From OCS116 cluster bacterium AG-390-A19 (lineage in GTDB: Bacteria; Pseudomonadota; Alphaproteobacteria; MED-G09), in the NCBI GenBank assembly GCA_003278145.1, contig QCGV01000012.1, positions 1 through 36,063 on the forward strand: a stretch of 36,063 nucleotides of DNA, given 5' to 3'. Positions within the stretch are counted from its first letter, which is position 1, and each line of letters opens with the position of its first letter. Position numbers and translations under genes: made by a program. The notes beneath the pieces were generated by a model. It searched no databases. It saw nothing but the letters and a program-made list of their open reading frames with translations, and was not told the origin of the DNA. Of the stretch, positions 16,671 through 25,843 are shown one piece after another.

Positions 16671-18188
16671 ATGAAACAATCTTCCCCTATAGCTATAAAT
16701 CAAGATCAAAATAAACCAAATAATATTGAGTTACCTCATAATTTAGAGGCAGAGCAACAATTACTGGGAGCTCTAATAAAAAATAATGAATTAATTGATC
16801 GAGTATCTCAAAATGGCTTAAAAGGAATTCATTTTTTTGAACCATTCCATGAAGAAATTTTTGAAAAAATTATACAAATGAACAATAATGGTAAATCCGT
16901 AACAATCCTGTTCTTAAAAACATTATTTGAGTCAAATGAAAATTTTGACTCCGATAGTTATTTTGTAAGCCTTGTGGCAAATGCAGCTCATAGCTTAGTT
17001 ATAAAAGAGGTAGCCGATGAGATATATGAACTTTCTCTGAGGAGACAATTAATCGATACTGCTGAATTTTTAGAACACTCATCTTACGCATTAAATGAAG
17101 ATAAAAATGTGTCAGAAATCATAGAAAATACCGAAATAAAATTATACGAAATTGATCAGAAAGGGGAAACTGGAAAAAGTTTCTATTCATTTGAAGATTC
17201 TGTTGCTGAGTCTCTTATGGCAGCTGAAGCCGCTTACTCATCTGACGATGGCTTAGCAGGTTTGGCAACAGGTTTTGTTGACCTTGATAAAGCATTAGGG
17301 GGGCTTCAAAAATCAGATTTAATTATTTTAGCCGGAAGACCATCTATGGGAAAAACAGCTTTAGCATCTAATATAGCATTCAATATTGCCAAGTCTTTTG
17401 GAGACCAAATTAATACAAATGATATAAATCAATCAAAAGGTGAGAGTAAAAACCCTGGTGCTGTTGCTTTTTTTTCATTAGAAATGTCTGCAGAACAGCT
17501 TAGTACAAGAATAATATCTGATCAGTCTGGAGTTTCCTCTAGTAATGTTAGAAAAGGTAAAATAGATGAAAGAGAAATCAGTAATTATATAAATGTAGCA
17601 AATGAGCTAAAAAATATACCATTATACATTGATGAAACAGGTGCTATTCCAATAGGAATTTTATCATCGAGGGCGCGTCGTCTGTCAAGAACTTTAAAGC
17701 AAAAAAATCAAGAACTTTCTCTTATTGTTGTAGACTATCTCCAGCTAGCTACGACAGGCTCTGATAAATACAGAGGTAATGTAGTTCAAGAAATTTCTCA
17801 AATTACTCAAGGATTAAAAGCTCTTGCCAAAGAACTAAATATCCCTGTAATTGCCCTATCCCAATTATCAAGAAATGTTGAAAATAGAGATAATAAAAAA
17901 CCTCAGCTTGCTGATCTCAGAGATTCTGGAGCGATTGAACAAGATGCAGACATAGTAATGTTTGTTTATCGTGAAGAATATTATCTAAGAAGAGAAGAAC
18001 CTGATGCTGGTACAGAACAACATATTGATTGGCAAAATAAAATGGAAGCTGCTCATGGAAAAGCATCTGTTTTGATTGAAAAACACAGACATGGAGCAGT
18101 TAAAACTGTAGATATGCAATTTACAGAGGAATTCACGAGATTTTCTGATCTTGCAAGAGATCAATACCTACCTGAAAGAATGGACTAA
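16671..18188 (+). CDS. dnaB: Replicative DNA helicase DnaB
   Basis: 505 residues. The N-terminal primase-interacting domain (about 20-130) starts with LPHNLEAEQQLLGALI. The C-terminal RecA-like ATPase has Walker A AGRPSMGKTA (221-230), SLEMS (269-273), Walker B LIVVDYLQL (351-359), SQLSR (397-401) and the EKHRHG arginine-finger region (470-475). It unwinds DNA at the fork as a hexamer. An insertion of about 20 polar residues (242-262) between Walker A and SLEMS, absent from E. coli DnaB, is familiar from alphaproteobacterial proteins. There is no intein. The gene lies after rplI, with DnaA boxes in the gap. Confidence 0.98.
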   Translation: MKQSSPIAINQDQNKPNNIELPHNLEAEQQLLGALIKNNELIDRVSQNGLKGIHFFEPFHEEIFEKIIQMNNNGKSVTILFLKTLFESNENFDSDSYFVSLVANAAHSLVIKEVADEIYELSLRRQLIDTAEFLEHSSYALNEDKNVSEIIENTEIKLYEIDQKGETGKSFYSFEDSVAESLMAAEAAYSSDDGLAGLATGFVDLDKALGGLQKSDLIILAGRPSMGKTALASNIAFNIAKSFGDQINTNDINQSKGESKNPGAVAFFSLEMSAEQLSTRIISDQSGVSSSNVRKGKIDEREISNYINVANELKNIPLYIDETGAIPIGILSSRARRLSRTLKQKNQELSLIVVDYLQLATTGSDKYRGNVVQEISQITQGLKALAKELNIPVIALSQLSRNVENRDNKKPQLADLRDSGAIEQDADIVMFVYREEYYLRREEPDAGTEQHIDWQNKMEAAHGKASVLIEKHRHGAVKTVDMQFTEEFTRFSDLARDQYLPERMD

Positions 18189-18193
18189 ATATA

Positions 18194-18964
18194 ATGAAAT
18201 TTTTTATTAATGTTGGCTCGTCTATCATTAATTTCCTGGAGGAAACTGGTAGATTTTTTATTTTTACCCTCAAAACACTAAAATCAATAATCTCTAAATG
18301 GTATTTAAAGAATATTTTTCAACAAATGATTTCTATAGGCTATCTTTCTCTACCTGTTGTTGCTCTTACATCATTTTTTACTGGTGGTGCCCTTGCAATA
18401 CAAATTTATTACGGAGGAAATCAGTTTAACTCTGAAGTAATTGTTTCGTCTATTGTTGCGCTTGGTATTACACGCGAACTTGGTCCTGTTCTAGGTGGAA
18501 TAGTCGTCGCAGGAAGGGTTTCCGCTGCAATTGCGGCTGAAATAGGTACTATGAAAGTAACAGAACAAATTGACGCCCTAAGAACATTATCAACCGATCC
18601 ATATGAATACTTAGTTTTTCCAAGAGTGGTAGCAGGAATAGTTGTCTTACCAATTCTAGTTGGTTTTGCTGATGTCATTGGAATAATGGGGGGATGGTTC
18701 GTGGGAGTTCAGAGTTTGGACTTTAATGGTTCCGTCTATCTTCAAAATACTGAAATCTTTTTAGAATCCAACGATATTATTTCTGGCCTTATAAAGGCAT
18801 CTGTATTTGGCTTTATAATAACGATGATGGGTTGCTATCATGGATTTTTTTCTCAAGGTGGTGCTCAAGGTGTTGGAAGGTCTACAATGAATGCAGTTGT
18901 AAGCTCATCAATACTCATCTTAGGATCAAATTATATAATGACTAATCTACTATTTGCCTCATAA
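18194..18964 (+). CDS. mlaE: MlaE-family ABC transporter permease (lipid transport)
   Basis: 256 residues. MlaE/YrbE-type permease with several membrane helices (about 45-70, 85-110, 145-175, 200-225, 235-255) and the conserved stretch ELGPVLGGIVVAGRVSAAIA, then GTMKVTEQIDAL. MlaE with the MlaF ATPase moves phospholipids between inner and outer membrane, normally with an MCE-domain MlaD. It lies 5 nt after dnaB and just before the ATPase gene. No mlaD or other mla gene is nearby, so the substrate carrier must be encoded elsewhere. Confidence 0.92.
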   Translation: MKFFINVGSSIINFLEETGRFFIFTLKTLKSIISKWYLKNIFQQMISIGYLSLPVVALTSFFTGGALAIQIYYGGNQFNSEVIVSSIVALGITRELGPVLGGIVVAGRVSAAIAAEIGTMKVTEQIDALRTLSTDPYEYLVFPRVVAGIVVLPILVGFADVIGIMGGWFVGVQSLDFNGSVYLQNTEIFLESNDIISGLIKASVFGFIITMMGCYHGFFSQGGAQGVGRSTMNAVVSSSILILGSNYIMTNLLFAS

Positions 18965-18974
18965 AGATAAAAAA

Positions 18975-19727
18975 ATGATAGAAATAAATAATTTAAATAA
19001 AAAATTCCAAAAAAATGAAGTCTTAAAAAATTTAAGCATTAAAATAGAGAAAGGTGAGTCCGCAGTTATAATTGGAAGATCAGGGACCGGTAAGTCTGTT
19101 TTATTAAAGTGCTTATTGGGTTTATTAAAGCCTGATAACGGAAAAATTAAAATTGGAGATAAATATATTTATGGGAAAAATTATCAGTATATAGGTAATA
19201 AAGAAGTAAAAATTGGAATGCTTTTTCAAGGTGGTGCACTTTTTGATAGTTTAAATATATGGAAAAATATAAGTTTTTCTGCCTTACAAAATAAAGTATC
19301 CGAAAAAGAATGTAAAAAAATCGCTATTGAAACTTTAGAAAAAGTAGGATTAAACCCTAATGTAGCTGATTTATATCCTTCAGAGTTATCAGGGGGAATG
19401 CAAAAAAGAGTATCGCTTGGTAGAGCAATTTTTTCCGAACCAGATATTATTTTTTTTGATGAACCTACAACAGGACTTGATCCGATAACAGCAGATGTAA
19501 TTAATAAACTAATTCTTGAAAAAGTTAATGACCTAGGAGCGACAGCTTTAACAATTACTCATGATATGTCTAGCGCTAGAACTATAGCATCCAAAGTATA
19601 TATGCTGCATGAAGGAAATATTATATGGGGTGACAGTGTTGATGAAATGGAAAAAACTAAAAATGAGTATATTTTACAATTTGTAAATGGTCAGTCTAAA
19701 GGTCCTATTAAAATTCAAAATAATTAG
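18975..19727 (+). CDS. mlaF: MlaF-family ABC transporter ATP-binding protein
   Basis: 250 residues from the ATG at 18975. A TTG at 18954 inside mlaE would add seven residues but the first conserved residues (MIEINNLNKKF) begin at the ATG. Walker A GRSGTGKS, signature LSGGMQKRVSLGRA, Walker B IIFFDEPTTGLDP and the H-loop THDMSSA are intact. It powers the MlaE permease. The gene follows mlaE by 10 nt. A 60-nt gap to cvpA contains two copies of AGCTATA (19726 and 19780) and a possible TATAAA -10 at 19758. Confidence 0.92.
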   Translation: MIEINNLNKKFQKNEVLKNLSIKIEKGESAVIIGRSGTGKSVLLKCLLGLLKPDNGKIKIGDKYIYGKNYQYIGNKEVKIGMLFQGGALFDSLNIWKNISFSALQNKVSEKECKKIAIETLEKVGLNPNVADLYPSELSGGMQKRVSLGRAIFSEPDIIFFDEPTTGLDPITADVINKLILEKVNDLGATALTITHDMSSARTIASKVYMLHEGNIIWGDSVDEMEKTKNEYILQFVNGQSKGPIKIQNN

Positions 19728-19787
19728 CTATAGTAATTTGGCAAATAACAATCTATTTATAAATATCTTTTAAATAAAGAGCTATAT

Positions 19788-20345
19788 ATGGACCCTAACT
19801 TACTAGATATAATAATAATTTTAACAATGTTAGTTTCAGGATTATTAGCTCTTACACAAGGTTTTATTAAAGAAATATTATCCCTTGTGGGTTGGGTAGT
19901 TTCATTTGTTTCTGTTATCTTATTAATGCCTGAAGCAGGAAATTATTTAAAACCTTTTTTTGAATCTCAGGCAATATCAGACTTAATTACAATTTCTATA
20001 ATTTTTATAGTGACACTTCTAGTTTGGAGATTATTAAGTTTATTTATTGTAAAATTATTTAAATTCACCTCGATAGGTTATATAGATAGAACCCTAGGGT
20101 TTTTCTTTGGTATTCTTAGGATATATATTTTAGCAAGTATAATTTTTGGTATTTTTATACAGAAAATTGAGATGGAAATAAGACCATCATATATTCAGAG
20201 CTCTTTTATAAGTGAGATAATTGAAGGCTCAAATAATTTCTTATTCAATAATTTTCCAGAATTAAAGAATTTTAATTATCAATCTTACAATATTAATACT
20301 GAAAACTCTCTCTATGACCAAGAAATGGATAAAGAAATTGAATAG
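19788..20345 (+). CDS. cvpA: CvpA family membrane protein
   Basis: 185 residues. Four membrane helices (about 5-25, 30-50, 65-90, 105-125) are typical of CvpA, with the N-terminal pattern DIIIILTMLVSGLLALTQGF and the family GFIKEILSLVGW segment. The soluble C-terminal 55 residues are poorly conserved. CvpA is an inner membrane protein linked to colicin V export and envelope stress tolerance; its biochemical role is unclear. It directly precedes and overlaps purF, as in many Proteobacteria. Confidence 0.9.
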   Translation: MDPNLLDIIIILTMLVSGLLALTQGFIKEILSLVGWVVSFVSVILLMPEAGNYLKPFFESQAISDLITISIIFIVTLLVWRLLSLFIVKLFKFTSIGYIDRTLGFFFGILRIYILASIIFGIFIQKIEMEIRPSYIQSSFISEIIEGSNNFLFNNFPELKNFNYQSYNINTENSLYDQEMDKEIE

Positions 20346-21804
20346 TTTATTTAATAAATATGAAGATGACAAATTACATGAAGAATGTGGTGTTTTTGGG
20401 GTTTACAATCATCCTGATGCTGCTGCCTTAACAGCCCTAGGTCTTCATGCATTACAACATAGAGGCCAAGAGGCAGCAGGAATAGTAACCTTTGATGGTG
20501 ATAAATTTATCTCAGAAAAACATTTAGGGCTTGTAAGCGATCACTTCTCAAAACCATCCGTTATAAATAGGCTTCATGGCAGAAACAGTGTTGGTCATAA
20601 TAGATACTCAACTACAGGTGGAACTGTACATAGAAATATTCAACCACTATTTGCAGACCTCTGGGGAGGAGGATTTGCAATAGCACATAATGGTAATATT
20701 ACAAATGCATTGTCTTTAAGATATGATTTGGTAAAAAATGGGTCAATTTTTCAATCTACCTCTGATACCGAAACAATCCTTCAGCTTGTTGCTCGCTCTA
20801 ATGCAGATAGAACAATAAAAAGACTTGTTGATGCATTACTTCAAATTGAAGGAGCTTATGCTCTTGTTATACTTACAAATAAAAAATTAATAGGAGCGAG
20901 AGACCCTTTCGGAATAAGACCGCTTGTTTTAGGAAGTTTGGATGGTTCATATATTTTATGCTCTGAAACGTGCGCTTTAGATATTATAGGTGCTGATTTT
21001 ATTAGGGAAATTGAACCAGGAGAAATCGTAATTATTACTGAAGATGGGATTGAAAGTATAAACCCTTTTTCAAAAACTGAGAAAAGACTTGATCTATTTG
21101 AATATATTTATTTTTCAAGGCCTGATTCTGTTCTGGATGGTAAGTCTGTATATGATTGTCGAAAATCTTTTGGTAATTTTTTAGCGCAAGAGTTTCCAAT
21201 AAAGGCTGATATTGTAGTACCTGTTCCTGATTCTGGAGTTCCTGCAGCACTAGGATATTCGGAGCAATCAAAAATTCCTTTCGAATTAGCTATTATCAGA
21301 AATCATTATGTTGGAAGAACTTTTATACAACCTAGTCAATCAGGAAGGCACTCTTCTGTTAAATTAAAGCACAATCCAAATAAAAGCTCGGTTGATGGAA
21401 AAGATATTATACTTATTGATGATAGTATTGTTAGAGGAACAACTTCTGTTAAAATAGTTCAGTTAATGAGAGATGCTGGTGCAAAAAAAGTTCATATGTT
21501 AATAGCTTGTCCACCAATAAAATTTCCTGATTTTTACGGTATAGACACCCCAGAAACTGAACAGCTTTTAGCTGCTAATAATTCAATTAATCAAATGTGT
21601 TCTTTTATTGGTGCTGATAGTCTTGGTTTCTTGTCTCTAGATGGATTATATAAAGCAATGGGTTATAAAGGAAGGGATAATAATAATCCTCAATTTACAG
21701 ACCATTGTTTCACTGGTGATTATCCTACAGATCTTAAAGATTACAAAGATGAAAAAATACAAGAACAATTATCACTATTATCTGATGGTGAATTAAATAT
21801 TTAA
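20314..21804 (+). CDS. purF: Amidophosphoribosyltransferase
   Basis: 496 residues. The N-terminal Ntn glutaminase has nucleophile C25 in HEECGVFG, LHALQHRGQEAAGI and HNRYSTTGG. The C-terminal phosphoribosyltransferase has the PRPP loop IILIDDSIVRGTTS. It commits PRPP to purine synthesis by forming phosphoribosylamine. With the ATG at 20314 it overlaps cvpA by 32 nt and has no Shine-Dalgarno. A TTG at 20338, 7 nt after GGAT, would reduce the overlap to 8 nt and leave a 16-residue propeptide; TTG starts occur elsewhere in the window, so it is a real alternative. The nucleophile must be exposed by propeptide removal in either case. Confidence 0.97.
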   Translation: MTKKWIKKLNSLFNKYEDDKLHEECGVFGVYNHPDAAALTALGLHALQHRGQEAAGIVTFDGDKFISEKHLGLVSDHFSKPSVINRLHGRNSVGHNRYSTTGGTVHRNIQPLFADLWGGGFAIAHNGNITNALSLRYDLVKNGSIFQSTSDTETILQLVARSNADRTIKRLVDALLQIEGAYALVILTNKKLIGARDPFGIRPLVLGSLDGSYILCSETCALDIIGADFIREIEPGEIVIITEDGIESINPFSKTEKRLDLFEYIYFSRPDSVLDGKSVYDCRKSFGNFLAQEFPIKADIVVPVPDSGVPAALGYSEQSKIPFELAIIRNHYVGRTFIQPSQSGRHSSVKLKHNPNKSSVDGKDIILIDDSIVRGTTSVKIVQLMRDAGAKKVHMLIACPPIKFPDFYGIDTPETEQLLAANNSINQMCSFIGADSLGFLSLDGLYKAMGYKGRDNNNPQFTDHCFTGDYPTDLKDYKDEKIQEQLSLLSDGELNI

Positions 21805-22479
21805 ATGCCAAAGATTTTTCAAAACAAAATTGCGCTTATAACTGGAGCATCTCGAGGGCTTGGAAGAGCCGTAGCTAAAAATTTAGCAAAAAATGGTGCA
21901 GAATTGATTCTAGTATCTAGAACTATAAGTGCACTAGAAAGTCTTGATGATGAAATAAAGAGTCTTGGATCAAATTCAACAATTGTTCCCATGGATCTTG
22001 AAGATAATGATACAATTGATTTATTAGGTGGTGAAATTCATAAAAAATGGGGAAAATTGGATATTTTGGTCAGTTGCGCTGGTATAATTGGTGACATAAC
22101 TCCAGTAGCCCACTTAAGCCCTAAATTATGGAATAAGGTTATAAACTTAAATTTAAACGTAAATTATAGAATAATAAGATCTTTTGAGCCTCTTTTGAAA
22201 ATTTCAGAAAATGCTGATGCTATTTTTGTTTCGGACTCAAAGAATTTAGAACTTAATCCTTATTGGGGGGCCTATAATATTTCAAAATTAGGCCTTGAAG
22301 CTCTTGTTAATACCTGGAAAAAAGAAATAAATTTAACAAATATAAAAGCTCATATTTTTATACCTGAGGATATGGACACCCAATTAAGATCAAGTTTTAT
22401 GCCTGGTGAGAAGAATAAAAATTTAAAACAGCCAGATGAAATAGCAAGTAAGCTTACAAAATTAATTAGAAAAATTTAA
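21805..22479 (+). CDS. SDR family oxidoreductase (YciK-like)
   Basis: 224 residues. Rossmann motif ITGASRGLGRAVA (about 12-24), SCAGIIGD (about 90-97, in place of NNAG) and the active-site YNISK. The catalytic serine position reads FVSDSK, so it is probably retained. The best family match I recognise is the YciK-type SDR; the substrate is unknown. It starts on the base after the purF stop, an association seen in other Alphaproteobacteria. It converges on der with a 3-nt gap spanned by an inverted repeat. It is not a fatty-acid FabG: sequence and context differ from the copy at 13482-14219. Confidence 0.85.
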   Translation: MPKIFQNKIALITGASRGLGRAVAKNLAKNGAELILVSRTISALESLDDEIKSLGSNSTIVPMDLEDNDTIDLLGGEIHKKWGKLDILVSCAGIIGDITPVAHLSPKLWNKVINLNLNVNYRIIRSFEPLLKISENADAIFVSDSKNLELNPYWGAYNISKLGLEALVNTWKKEINLTNIKAHIFIPEDMDTQLRSSFMPGEKNKNLKQPDEIASKLTKLIRKI

Positions 22480-22494
22480 TAATTATTTTTCTAA
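22466..22494. terminator. Candidate bidirectional terminator between SDR and der
   Basis: A perfect 10-bp inverted repeat (TTAGAAAAAT and ATTTTTCTAA) with a 9-nt loop covers the 3' ends of both convergent genes, including both stop codons. Its A5/T5 tracts would yield a U-run on each transcript. The stem has one G-C pair, so the hairpin is weak, but symmetry at a convergent junction supports the call. Confidence 0.45.
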
Positions 22495-23817
22495 ATTATA
22501 AGGATTATCAGAGCCCCTAAAATCCATTCTAATTGGCACTCCATCAAGATTAAACTCTTTTCTTATCTCATTAATTAAATATCGTTTATATGAATCTTTA
22601 ATGAAATTAGGATAATTTGAGAAAACAATAAAATGAGAAGGTCTAACTTTAGGCTGTGTAATATATTTTATTTTCACAGGTCGACCATTTTTATTTGGAT
22701 GAGGGTGTTTATTTAATATTTGTTTCAAAAATTCATTCAATTCGGATGTAGATAATCTTCTTTCACAAACTTTATCTAATTTTTCAGACAATAAAATTAA
22801 TTTATCAATACCTTGGTTTTTCTCGGCAGAAATATAAGCAATACTGATTTTACCAATTTGCGGAAGAAACTCCTCAATTTTTTCTTCAATCTCACTCTTT
22901 TTATCTTTTTTATTTTTTACTAAATCCCACTTATTAACAGCAACTACAAATGGTTTTCCTTCAGATTCAATAATATTTGCAATATTTGCATCTTGTTTTT
23001 CAAATCCCCTTTCAGAATCTATCATTAGAATAACTATTTGAGACTCTTCAGCAGCATTTAATGAACTCATTACTGATAATTTTTCAGCATGCTCTGATAC
23101 TTTAGATTTTTTTCTAATACCAGCAGTATCCCAAATTTGATAATTAACAGAATTCATTTCAAAAAATAAAGGGATTGAGTCCCTTGTAAGACCGGCCTCA
23201 GGTCCAACAATTTGACGATCCTCACCAACCAACCTGTTTATTAATGTTGATTTTCCTGAGTTTGGCCTACCTAATATTGCTATTTTCTTTCTATTATCTT
23301 TATCATTTATAAATTCCAGTTTTTGTGAAGAATTATCCACTATTTGATTTTGAAGCTCTGATATTCCCAAATTATGTTCAGATGATACTGACAAGGGATC
23401 CCCAAAGCCGAGTGAATAAGAATCAATCTCTCCTTGTTTTATACTCGCTCCTTCCGATTTATTTGCGATAAGAATAACTTTTTTTCCACTTTTTCTTACA
23501 AGAGATGCTAATGAATAATCATCTGGAGTTAGACTATTCCTTGAATCTACAACAAATAAAATAATGTCAGATTTTTTGATTGCATTAATTGATGAGTCTT
23601 TGGTAATTTTTGAAATATTATCTTTTGATAATTCCTCTATTCCAGCAGTATCAATTAATTCGTAAGAATGATTTTTAATATTTAATTTTTCGACCCTATA
23701 ATCCCTGGTTATTCCTGGTTCATTAGCTACTAAAGCTAATCTTCTGCCTATTAATCTATTAAAAAGTGTAGACTTACCTACATTTGGTCTTCCAATTATG
23801 GCTAATGTTTCTGACAT
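22483..23817 (-). CDS. der: Ribosome-assembly GTPase Der (EngA)
   Basis: 444 residues with two tandem GTPase domains. Domain 1 has GRPNVGKST (9-17), DTAG at about 56-59 and NKSE (119-122) where NKxD is classical. Domain 2 has GRPNSGKST (183-191), WDTAGI (about 229-234) and NKWD. A C-terminal KH-like domain follows (about 350-444, with GRPVKIKYITQ). Der is needed for 50S maturation. It is the last gene of TPR protein-bamB-der, 8 nt after bamB; the bamB-der pairing is conserved across Proteobacteria. Confidence 0.97.
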   Translation of the reverse strand: MSETLAIIGRPNVGKSTLFNRLIGRRLALVANEPGITRDYRVEKLNIKNHSYELIDTAGIEELSKDNISKITKDSSINAIKKSDIILFVVDSRNSLTPDDYSLASLVRKSGKKVILIANKSEGASIKQGEIDSYSLGFGDPLSVSSEHNLGISELQNQIVDNSSQKLEFINDKDNRKKIAILGRPNSGKSTLINRLVGEDRQIVGPEAGLTRDSIPLFFEMNSVNYQIWDTAGIRKKSKVSEHAEKLSVMSSLNAAEESQIVILMIDSERGFEKQDANIANIIESEGKPFVVAVNKWDLVKNKKDKKSEIEEKIEEFLPQIGKISIAYISAEKNQGIDKLILLSEKLDKVCERRLSTSELNEFLKQILNKHPHPNKNGRPVKIKYITQPKVRPSHFIVFSNYPNFIKDSYKRYLINEIRKEFNLDGVPIRMDFRGSDNPYNLEK

Positions 23818-23825
23818 ATCAAATA

Positions 23826-25157
23826 TCAGTTATAAATTATTAAATCACCTGAGTCATTTAATAGGTAAATAACACCGTCGACTACAACTGGAGCTATAAA
23901 AAAGGATCCAGGTATTTTATTAGTTTCTATAATTTCGCCTGTTTGAGGAGAAATAAATGCTGCAACCCCATGTGATGAAATAACAAATAATTTGTCAGAA
24001 ATCATTACTGGACCACTCCACCTTATAGGGTCTTCCCTTTTCTCTTCATTAATATACTGCTCTAATTGAGTAACCCATTTAATTTTTCCGGCATTTCTTG
24101 AGACGCCTATTAACTCAGAGTTTGTAGATAATGCAAAAACCCAATCACCAGAAACCCATGGAGTTTCTGTTCCAGAAATATCTAATGTCCATAACCTCTC
24201 TCCACTAGATATATCTACAGATATCATTCTACCAGCATGGCTTATTGATATAAGCCTACCTTTATCTGTTACTGGCCTTGCAGTAATAGAATTAATTTCT
24301 GAGAGGGATGTTGAGGAACCAGTTCTTGATAATGAGTCAGTCCAAACTACAGATCCATTCAAACTTCTGATGGCATAAATTTCACCAGATGAATATGGTA
24401 CAAAAACTAAACCGCCATCAATTGAAACAGAATTAGATGATAAAACCGAGGCTGATTCAAGGATTCCCCTATGATTCCACAATACATCACCATTTTCGGC
24501 ATTTAGAGCAAAAACTTGATTATCATGACTGATAACATAAACAATGTTGTCAAAAGTAATAGGTGCTGAACGAATAGGAATTCTAACATTAATTTTCCAA
24601 ATTTCTTCTCCGGAATTAGCATCTAGAGCTAAAATATTCCCAAAACCGTTAGAAACAAAAATTAAGCCGTTTTCATAAGAAATTCCTCCCCCAAAGCCCT
24701 CTTTTTTCTGCTCTTTCTTGACGGACATATCTTTTTGCCAAATTCTTCTCTTTGTTTTTAAGTTATAAGCATTTACTTTTGAGTCTGATCCTAGTGCGTA
24801 TATTTTTCCATTAACAATTATCGGTGAACTCAAAAGAAAAGAATTTTTAGATGAACCCTTAGCAACATTAAATTTTGCTGACTGTCGAAGAAATTCTGGA
24901 CCAACAATATTATGTAACGAATTATCAATTGATCCTCCTGGGTATGACCATGATGAATTCTTTATTGCACTGGGAATAATGACTCTATTATCTCGTAGCT
25001 GAGGATCTGAACTTAGATTTCTCTCTAAACTTAAAATTGATATTCTATCGCCTTGAATTCTATCTTTATCAATATCCTCTCCACCAAAAAAGTTACTAAC
25101 ACTTCCACATGAATTAAGAATTACAGTAATAAAAATAATTGAAATTATTTTTTTCAT
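23826..25157 (-). CDS. bamB: Outer membrane protein assembly lipoprotein BamB
   Basis: 443 residues. The lipoprotein signal ends in the lipobox LNSC, with C17 as the acylated residue. The rest is an eight-bladed PQQ-type beta-propeller; blade motifs such as VNAYNLKTKRRIWQ, ILALDANSGEEIWK and VFALNAENGDVLWN recur about every 40 residues. BamB binds BamA and helps fold beta-barrels. It lies between a TPR protein and der, the normal location. Some relatives are called PQQ-binding-like proteins; context decides for BamB. Confidence 0.94.
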   Translation of the reverse strand: MKKIISIIFITVILNSCGSVSNFFGGEDIDKDRIQGDRISILSLERNLSSDPQLRDNRVIIPSAIKNSSWSYPGGSIDNSLHNIVGPEFLRQSAKFNVAKGSSKNSFLLSSPIIVNGKIYALGSDSKVNAYNLKTKRRIWQKDMSVKKEQKKEGFGGGISYENGLIFVSNGFGNILALDANSGEEIWKINVRIPIRSAPITFDNIVYVISHDNQVFALNAENGDVLWNHRGILESASVLSSNSVSIDGGLVFVPYSSGEIYAIRSLNGSVVWTDSLSRTGSSTSLSEINSITARPVTDKGRLISISHAGRMISVDISSGERLWTLDISGTETPWVSGDWVFALSTNSELIGVSRNAGKIKWVTQLEQYINEEKREDPIRWSGPVMISDKLFVISSHGVAAFISPQTGEIIETNKIPGSFFIAPVVVDGVIYLLNDSGDLIIYN

Positions 25158-25173
25158 AATAAGCCTATATTAA

Positions 25174-25806
25174 CTAACGTAAAAAAATTTCAGCTCTCCT
25201 GGCCAAAACTGGAGGAGCAGAAGCATCATTTACTATTTCTTGAAAAATTTCTTGAGCTTCTAAATCCCTTCCATCCTTAATTAAGGCAAGAGCAAATATT
25301 TCTTTTGCATGGAAAGAAAATGGACCACCATTTTCAATAACCTCTTTAAGTAATATATCAATTTCAGAAATATTTCCATGATCTACTAAAATTAAACCAG
25401 CTTTTATTTTAGCAAAAACTCTAAGGTTTTTAGTTAAAGATTTTTCTGATGAGGCTTTTTTAAGAAAATCTATAGCTTCTCGATAATTTCCTTTTGATAA
25501 GCTTTCTGAAGATAATCGAAAAAATGCCAACCCTTTATAACCAGTTTTACCTTCAGTTAATTCTAATAATTGATTAAAACCAGAACTATCATCGCCCTTC
25601 TCTATAAGAATCAGCGCATTATCAAATGCAATAGACTCTTTTTCTGATGTTTGATTATTAAAGTAGTTAAGAACCTCATTTCCACCAACTGATAGTATTA
25701 TAAAAATTGCAAAGCCAATTACATAAATACCAAACCTATCCCAAATAGATTTTAATTGTTGACGTCTTAACTCCTCATTTACTTCATCTTCTATAGGTTC
25801 AGACAA
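25174..25806 (-). CDS. YfgM-like tetratricopeptide inner membrane protein
   Basis: 210 residues. A short acidic cytoplasmic N-terminus (with the LRRQQLKSIWDRFG motif), one membrane helix (about 28-48, GIYVIGFAIFIILSVGG) and a periplasmic TPR-like helical region to the C-terminus. This matches the YfgM family, which in E. coli contacts the Sec translocon and periplasmic chaperones. The start is TTG at 25806, with GGAGAA just upstream. It is the first gene before bamB and der. It is divergent from the acyltransferase gene with only 37 nt between starts, so their promoters must overlap. Confidence 0.85.
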   Translation of the reverse strand: MSEPIEDEVNEELRRQQLKSIWDRFGIYVIGFAIFIILSVGGNEVLNYFNNQTSEKESIAFDNALILIEKGDDSSGFNQLLELTEGKTGYKGLAFFRLSSESLSKGNYREAIDFLKKASSEKSLTKNLRVFAKIKAGLILVDHGNISEIDILLKEVIENGGPFSFHAKEIFALALIKDGRDLEAQEIFQEIVNDASAPPVLARRAEIFLR

Positions 25807-25843
25807 TTAATTCTCCATATAAATATTTATTAAAAGGAAATTA

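Noticed and set aside
21035-21271. 78-residue minus-strand open frame inside purF
   Set aside because: Shadow of the strongly conserved purF sequence; no independent support.
23333-23341. TTATCCACT, a near-match DnaA box within der (another at 31063-31071 in rpiA)
   Set aside because: Single copies inside coding sequence with one mismatch; expected by chance in AT-rich DNA, unlike the paired boxes before dnaB.
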